In this document: piece by piece, positions 61,501-64,000 of the stretch | Position numbering within the stretch: the first letter of the stretch is position 1 | How the letters are laid out: the number at the start of each line of letters is the position of its first letter | Notes under the pieces: model-generated | What the model was told of the DNA's origin: nothing | Seen by the model: only the letters and a program-made list of their open reading frames with translations | Database searches by the model: none | Position numbers and translations under genes: made by a program | NCBI RefSeq assembly: GCF_000315625.1 | Contig: NW_005434633.1 | Location: forward strand, 255,367 to 319,366 | DNA: 64,000 bases | Direction of reading: 5' to 3' | Source: Guillardia theta CCMP2712 | Lineage: Eukaryota > Cryptophyceae > Pyrenomonadales > Geminigeraceae

Positions 61501-64000
61501 TCAGTGAGCTCCTGAAGAAACTCGCCGAGAATCAAACAAGCTCTGCAGCGCTTCAGAGTGTGATGCAGAAACTTCAAAACAAACCAGCTGTCGCTAAAGC
61601 TCAGCCCTATTCTGATGATGAGATGGAGGAATCCGAGTACGAAAGTGAAGGCACGGAGTCTGCGATCGACGTGGACGAGACCTCGGCTCCTTCTTCTGTG
61701 TCGGAGATTGAAATCGATGCCATAGACCCCGACGAAAAGTTCGTCAGCGATCTGAGAAAAAAAGGTCAAAATGTGTTGATGATCCTCTCTCAAATCGTTT
61801 GCGACGACCCCGAAGCCCTTGCCAAGGCTGTGCAAGAGCTTGAAAACTATCATTACTCCAGGGTTGAAGAATTCATCCACAGACTGAAGAAGCACTTTGG
61901 GCAACGAGAGGAAGCCAATAGGCTGATTGCAGAAACTTCTGAAACTGAAATTTCGGGCCAAGTGAGATCGATTCAAAATGAAATCGTGAAAGAAGTTTTT
62001 GAGAATGACAAACAGCTGGTAAAAGAATTGTTCGAGCGTTTGCACCTCGAAAATTTGGAGTCTCTTGTGAAAAGCCGGAAGAACGATCTCCTGCAAGAAT
62101 TCAGTGGAGAGCATAGCGTTTCAGCAGGAGACAAGACAAGATACAGAATCGCCAATGAGCTCAATCGCAAGTACGTCGAAGAGTCGGACCGTATGCGAAA
62201 CGAAAGTTTGAATCAGTTCTGGAACTTCCTAGAGGAAGCTGATGACGGTCTTATCACAACCATAAAGCATTCCCAGATGAGCAGAGAGAACCTGATGGAC
62301 GCGGTCAGGTCGCACGGAGAAAACATCAACACCTTCTACGACTCCATGGAGAAAGATCTTGAGGATCAGCTTGAACAGCTTCTGATGGAGAAGGAGAAGG
62401 CAGTCTCAAAGAAAGTTGCCATCCTCGATGCTCACATCCACGGTCGTACAGGAAAAGCACTCTGGAAGAAGGTAAAGCTCGTTTTCCAGCTCACAAGGTT
62501 GAAGGGAATGAAGCAGCAAGACACTCAGCAGATCCTGCCGGACGAGAGTCGACTGAAGGAGTACGAGCAGGCGCTAAATGAGTTCACCGAGTCGAAACTG
62601 CAGTCCTTCGAGGAACAGATCGAGGGTGAGATACAGGGGAAGACGTCTCAATATGATGCAGAATTCTTGAAGAGACTGGAAGGGAGTGAAGTTGAAGACC
62701 CTGAGGCGATCAAAGAATTGTTGCAGAATCACGATCTAGAGCGACAGAAGTTGCTGGAGAGATTGAACATGGACAAGATGTCTCAAATGGAGGAGTTGAA
62801 GAAGCAGCTCGAAGAAAGGAAGACAAAGAAGATGATCAAGCTCAAGGCTGAAATTCATGAGAGAGCAGCTCAACAGCCCGACAGCCTAAAGACAGAAGAA
62901 GGCTCCAAGCTCTTCCAGATACAGTCAGATCTCCTCATAGAGCAGGAGATCGAGGTCACTAAGCTTGAAGCAGCTCTGACTCGACAAGAATGCTCTGAGA
63001 TGTCCGAAGTTCGCAATCACAACTTGTTGATCTTCGAAGCTGAACAAGCGACTCTCAAGCAGGAAGCAAACGAACGCATCCGGGCGGCCTCCAGTGATTC
63101 AGAGAGAGCGAGGCTGATTGATGAGCATGAGATACAGTTGGCAAAACAGACTCTCATGCAAAATGTGGCCAAGGGCAAGAGCGAGGAGGAGCTGAGGAAT
63201 CGTCTTTCAGAGCGCAGAAAGAAAAGGGAACAATTCCTGCAGCTGCAGCACGAGAGGCAGAACGAGATGGTAGTCTCTGGCAAAGAAGCCGAGTCTATTG
63301 CGAGCGAGGTCAACCATTTCAAGAAGGAAACAGCTCTGGTGTTGAAGCACGAGCAAGAGAGAGCAAACGAGCTGCGGGAACAATTGCTGCAGGCCCAATC
63401 CGAGATCCAGATGCTCAAGGATGAGCTGAAGCTGCACGTGAAGAAGCAAATCGAAGAGCAGGAAAAGAAGATCGAGCGCGACCTCAATGCGTCCTCTGAC
63501 GAGAGGCGCGAAGAGTTGCTCCGACAGCACACACAAGACATTGAAAACCTGCGCAACATGGAGCAAGCCGACGCCGCTCGTCAACTTGCAAACTTGGAGA
63601 AGCATCTTCAATCGAAGAATGCAAAGAAGAAGAAGAAGTTGGAACAATCGCATGCAAAACAGATGAAAGAACTCAAGACCCAGCTTGAAAACGAGAAAAT
63701 TCAACATCTGACTGCAGACGAAATCAGCTCATCTGTGGAAAAGGAATTTGCAGACAAAGAGAGGATTGAAGCAGAAAACATCACCATGAAGATGGAAGAA
63801 CAGAAGAAGAAAGTGATAGCTGAAGCTAACGAAGAATTCATGATGAAGATCAAAGACGATCTAAGTGAAGACGAGAAGCAGAGGCTTATCTCTCAACATG
63901 AGGAGAACTTAGCCAAGTTGTCCAAGTACATCGACAAGGAGAATGCACGAAGACAAGAAGCTCTGAAAGCACAACTTCTTGAAAAACGGAAGAAGAAAGA
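31504..64000 (+). CDS. Giant cysteine-rich single-pass membrane protein (partial, 3' end beyond window)
   Basis: At least 10,796 residues. Exon 1 is 31504-58467 (8,988 codons, no stop), exon 2 is 58516-60716, and exon 3 is 60776 to beyond 64000. Introns of 48 and 59 bp join in phase. Residues about 99-121 form a hydrophobic signal (ILFFLLLMVEIVGG) ending near GSFAS. About 200 residues of non-repeated, N-glycosylation-rich domain follow. From residue about 336 come cysteine repeats of the type C-P-x-G-x-Y/F...C-x-x-C, as in Pfam Ephrin_rec_like (GCC2/GCC3), perhaps about 150 of them (estimated from length, not counted). Three beta-propeller-like blocks interrupt them. A transmembrane helix lies at about residue 9267 (59350-59415). 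The cytoplasmic side has DP-x-x-G repeats, an acidic linker and a long coiled coil. It is probably a surface receptor or adhesin anchored to the cytoskeleton (inference). The signal is far from ATG 31504, so a downstream start or unseen 5' intron is possible. Confidence 0.93.
39478..42111 (+). repeat. Cassette S1: cysteine repeats plus propeller block
   Basis: First of eight copies that begin with the same GC-rich block (PAGHYCVTGASVPTPC). It continues into a propeller-like block (39724-40800) and then cysteine repeats. The propeller's first half matches cassettes S2 and S3 almost base for base up to about 40248. The second half (about 40250-40830) is a different, AT-richer sequence. Confidence 0.93.
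39724..40800 (+). other. SBBP-like beta-propeller block 1
   Basis: Part of the giant protein. It has repeating strands of the type YDVFVSKLD-G-LLWTTLIGT-DDRAEGMTV-DGSVYVMTG, which matches the consensus of seven-bladed beta-propeller repeats (Pfam SBBP: G-DD-A-x-A/V-DG-YVTG). It contains few cysteines, so it is a clear domain insertion in the cysteine-rich ectodomain. Equivalent blocks lie at 42358-43520 and 48247-49418. Confidence 0.75.
42112..44820 (+). repeat. Cassette S2: cysteine repeats plus propeller block
   Basis: Same opening block and propeller first half as S1. Its propeller second half (about 42885-43520) is shared with S3 instead. Downstream cysteine repeats diverge abruptly from both S1 and S3 near 43677 and are AT-richer until about 44323, where the common block (DEVGQSSCKTC) resumes. 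Confidence 0.93.
42358..43520 (+). other. SBBP-like beta-propeller block 2
   Basis: Same first half as block 1. The second half has further blade-like repeats (CDILLAKYDNQGQVV, LGTPGDERITDV, GDIFILGEA), supporting a complete propeller. Confidence 0.75.
44821..46413 (+). repeat. Cassette N1: 1593 bp cysteine-repeat unit
   Basis: Opens with the common block but continues with YSNGTNYSASMLQ instead of the propeller. It is 531 codons long, the basic unit of the array. Marker differences: VIDVTG and SGNERDTQ. Confidence 0.95.
46414..48003 (+). repeat. Cassette N2: 1590 bp cysteine-repeat unit, variant centre
   Basis: Same as N1 except that about 47335-47710 is replaced by a divergent, AT-richer cysteine-repeat stretch. 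Marker differences: VIDGTG and SGNERNTQ. The net length differs from N1 by one codon. Confidence 0.95.
48004..50718 (+). repeat. Cassette S3: propeller cassette, chimera of S2 and S1
   Basis: The propeller (about 48247-49418) matches S2 through its second half. The cysteine repeats that follow (about 49450-50510) match the S1 downstream part (40840-41930) and not S2. It carries two private changes in the propeller: a Cys for Ser (SGCLRTA) and an Arg for Ser (TGRSGGS). Confidence 0.93.
48247..49418 (+). other. SBBP-like beta-propeller block 3
   Basis: Nearly identical to block 2 over its whole length, with a few replacements (Cys, Arg and a Thr-to-Ile near 49252). Confidence 0.75.
50719..52311 (+). 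repeat. Cassette N3: 1593 bp cysteine-repeat unit
   Basis: Full-length unit nearly identical to N1. Marker differences: AIDGTG and SWNERNTQ. Confidence 0.95.
52312..53904 (+). repeat. Cassette N4: 1593 bp cysteine-repeat unit
   Basis: Full-length unit. It shares SWNERNTQ with N3, and LCYPEG (others LCYPGG) and a synonymous ctcaaagag with N5. Confidence 0.95.
53905..54573 (+). repeat. Cassette N5: truncated copy ending the array
   Basis: Matches N4 to about 54573 (ccctgcccgccggg), then passes without a gap into unique, AT-richer cysteine repeats beginning FYCSLSGQG. The frame is kept. Confidence 0.95.
55430..55735 (+). other. Non-repeat insert with CC-x-CGGG in the giant ectodomain
   Basis: About 100 residues that break the cysteine-repeat pattern. 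It has hydrophobic FGLDFFADNFTEIELY, then spaced cysteines ending TCCSCGGG. The ending resembles small disulfide-rich modules of the ShK or EGF size range, but I cannot assign it. Confidence 0.45.
58468..58515 (+). other. Intron 1 of the giant gene
   Basis: 48 bp, GTAAAA...TTGCAG, phase 0. It joins AEKIQ to IDSTVG and removes an in-frame stop (at about 58501). It is the first intron after 26,964 bp of uninterrupted coding sequence. Confidence 0.9.
59350..59415 (+). other. Transmembrane helix of the giant protein
   Basis: About 22 hydrophobic residues (FITIVALSILIIFVVAVFLN...) followed by Arg and Lys (NQLGWGK, then basic residues), the positive-inside pattern of a type I membrane protein. It separates the cysteine-rich part from the cysteine-poor, charged part. 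Confidence 0.9.
60049..61440 (+). other. DP-x-x-G repeat region of the cytoplasmic part
   Basis: Recurrent short units of the form h-D/H-P-x-S/T-G-x-x-h-P (IHPISGKVIP, LDPFTGTRVP, LDPVTNLLKP, IDPISGNVVP, KDPHSRNIIP), spaced some 25-60 residues apart and spanning intron 2. The spacing suggests a beta-hairpin or beta-solenoid repeat. I cannot match it to a named family with confidence; plakin-type repeats share the flavour (D-P-x-T-G) but this is only a resemblance. Confidence 0.6.
60717..60775 (+). other. Intron 2 of the giant gene
   Basis: 59 bp, GTAATC...CTGCAG, phase 2. It joins VVPLGC-AG to G-AGAATAAAT (Arg then RINEQG). Without splicing the frame would stop at 60718-60720. Confidence 0.9.
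61640..64000 (+). other. Charged coiled-coil tail of the giant protein (runs off window)
   Basis: Starts with an acidic linker (DDEMEESEYESEG), then more than 700 residues dominated by Glu, Lys, Gln, Arg and Leu in heptad spacing, with no stop to the last base. It predicts a long intracellular rod. The true end lies beyond the window. Confidence 0.88.

Overview
The window is nuclear DNA from a unicellular eukaryote. Genes sit on both strands, most are split by short GT-AG introns (about 45-60 bp, a few longer), and the set includes a myosin, a mitochondrial-type malic enzyme, an SWC4/DMAP1 chromatin subunit and a giant cysteine-rich membrane protein. A cryptophyte alga such as Guillardia theta fits best. 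That is an inference from gene style, not something the sequence proves.

Left part (1-31.5 kb). A weak gene end (about 32-651) is followed by a coiled-coil protein (1241-about 3694, +) and a myosin with a C-terminal MYND-type zinc finger (4473-9341, +). The malic enzyme (9916-15019, -) has about 22 exons; I could follow phase across all junctions except one. Then come an XPG/Asteroid-like nuclease (16054-19006, +, 11 exons), an unknown basic/Ser-rich protein (19181-20824, -), a long coiled-coil protein (21430-23405, -), a predicted secreted protein (23891-25189, +), an SWC4/DMAP1 homologue (25634-26800, -), a doubtful RING-like gene (27649-28167, +), a 114-118 bp minisatellite (28265-28742) and a protein with a Cys-Cys-x tract (28984-30409, +).

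Right part (31.5-64 kb). One gene fills it. Exon 1 (31504-58467) is a single open exon of 26,964 bp. Two small introns (58468-58515 and 60717-60775) separate it from exon 2 and from exon 3, which is still open at the window edge. The product exceeds 10,790 residues: a hydrophobic signal, about 8,900 residues of ectodomain built mostly of ephrin-receptor-like (GCC2/GCC3) cysteine repeats, one transmembrane helix near residue 9267, and a cytoplasmic part with DP-x-x-G repeats followed by a long charged coiled coil. Between 39.5 and 54.6 kb the exon carries eight near-identical cassettes of two kinds. Five contain only cysteine repeats (unit 1593 bp). Three also contain a predicted beta-propeller (SBBP-like) block (units about 2.6-2.7 kb). 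These cassettes are GC-rich, sharply bounded and mosaic, as expected from recent unequal crossing-over or gene conversion within one exon.

The genes are not an operon and mostly have unrelated housekeeping roles. The malic enzyme/nuclease, coiled-coil/secreted-protein and SWC4/RING-like pairs are divergent and may share promoter regions. The giant receptor is the most likely candidate for an undescribed system.
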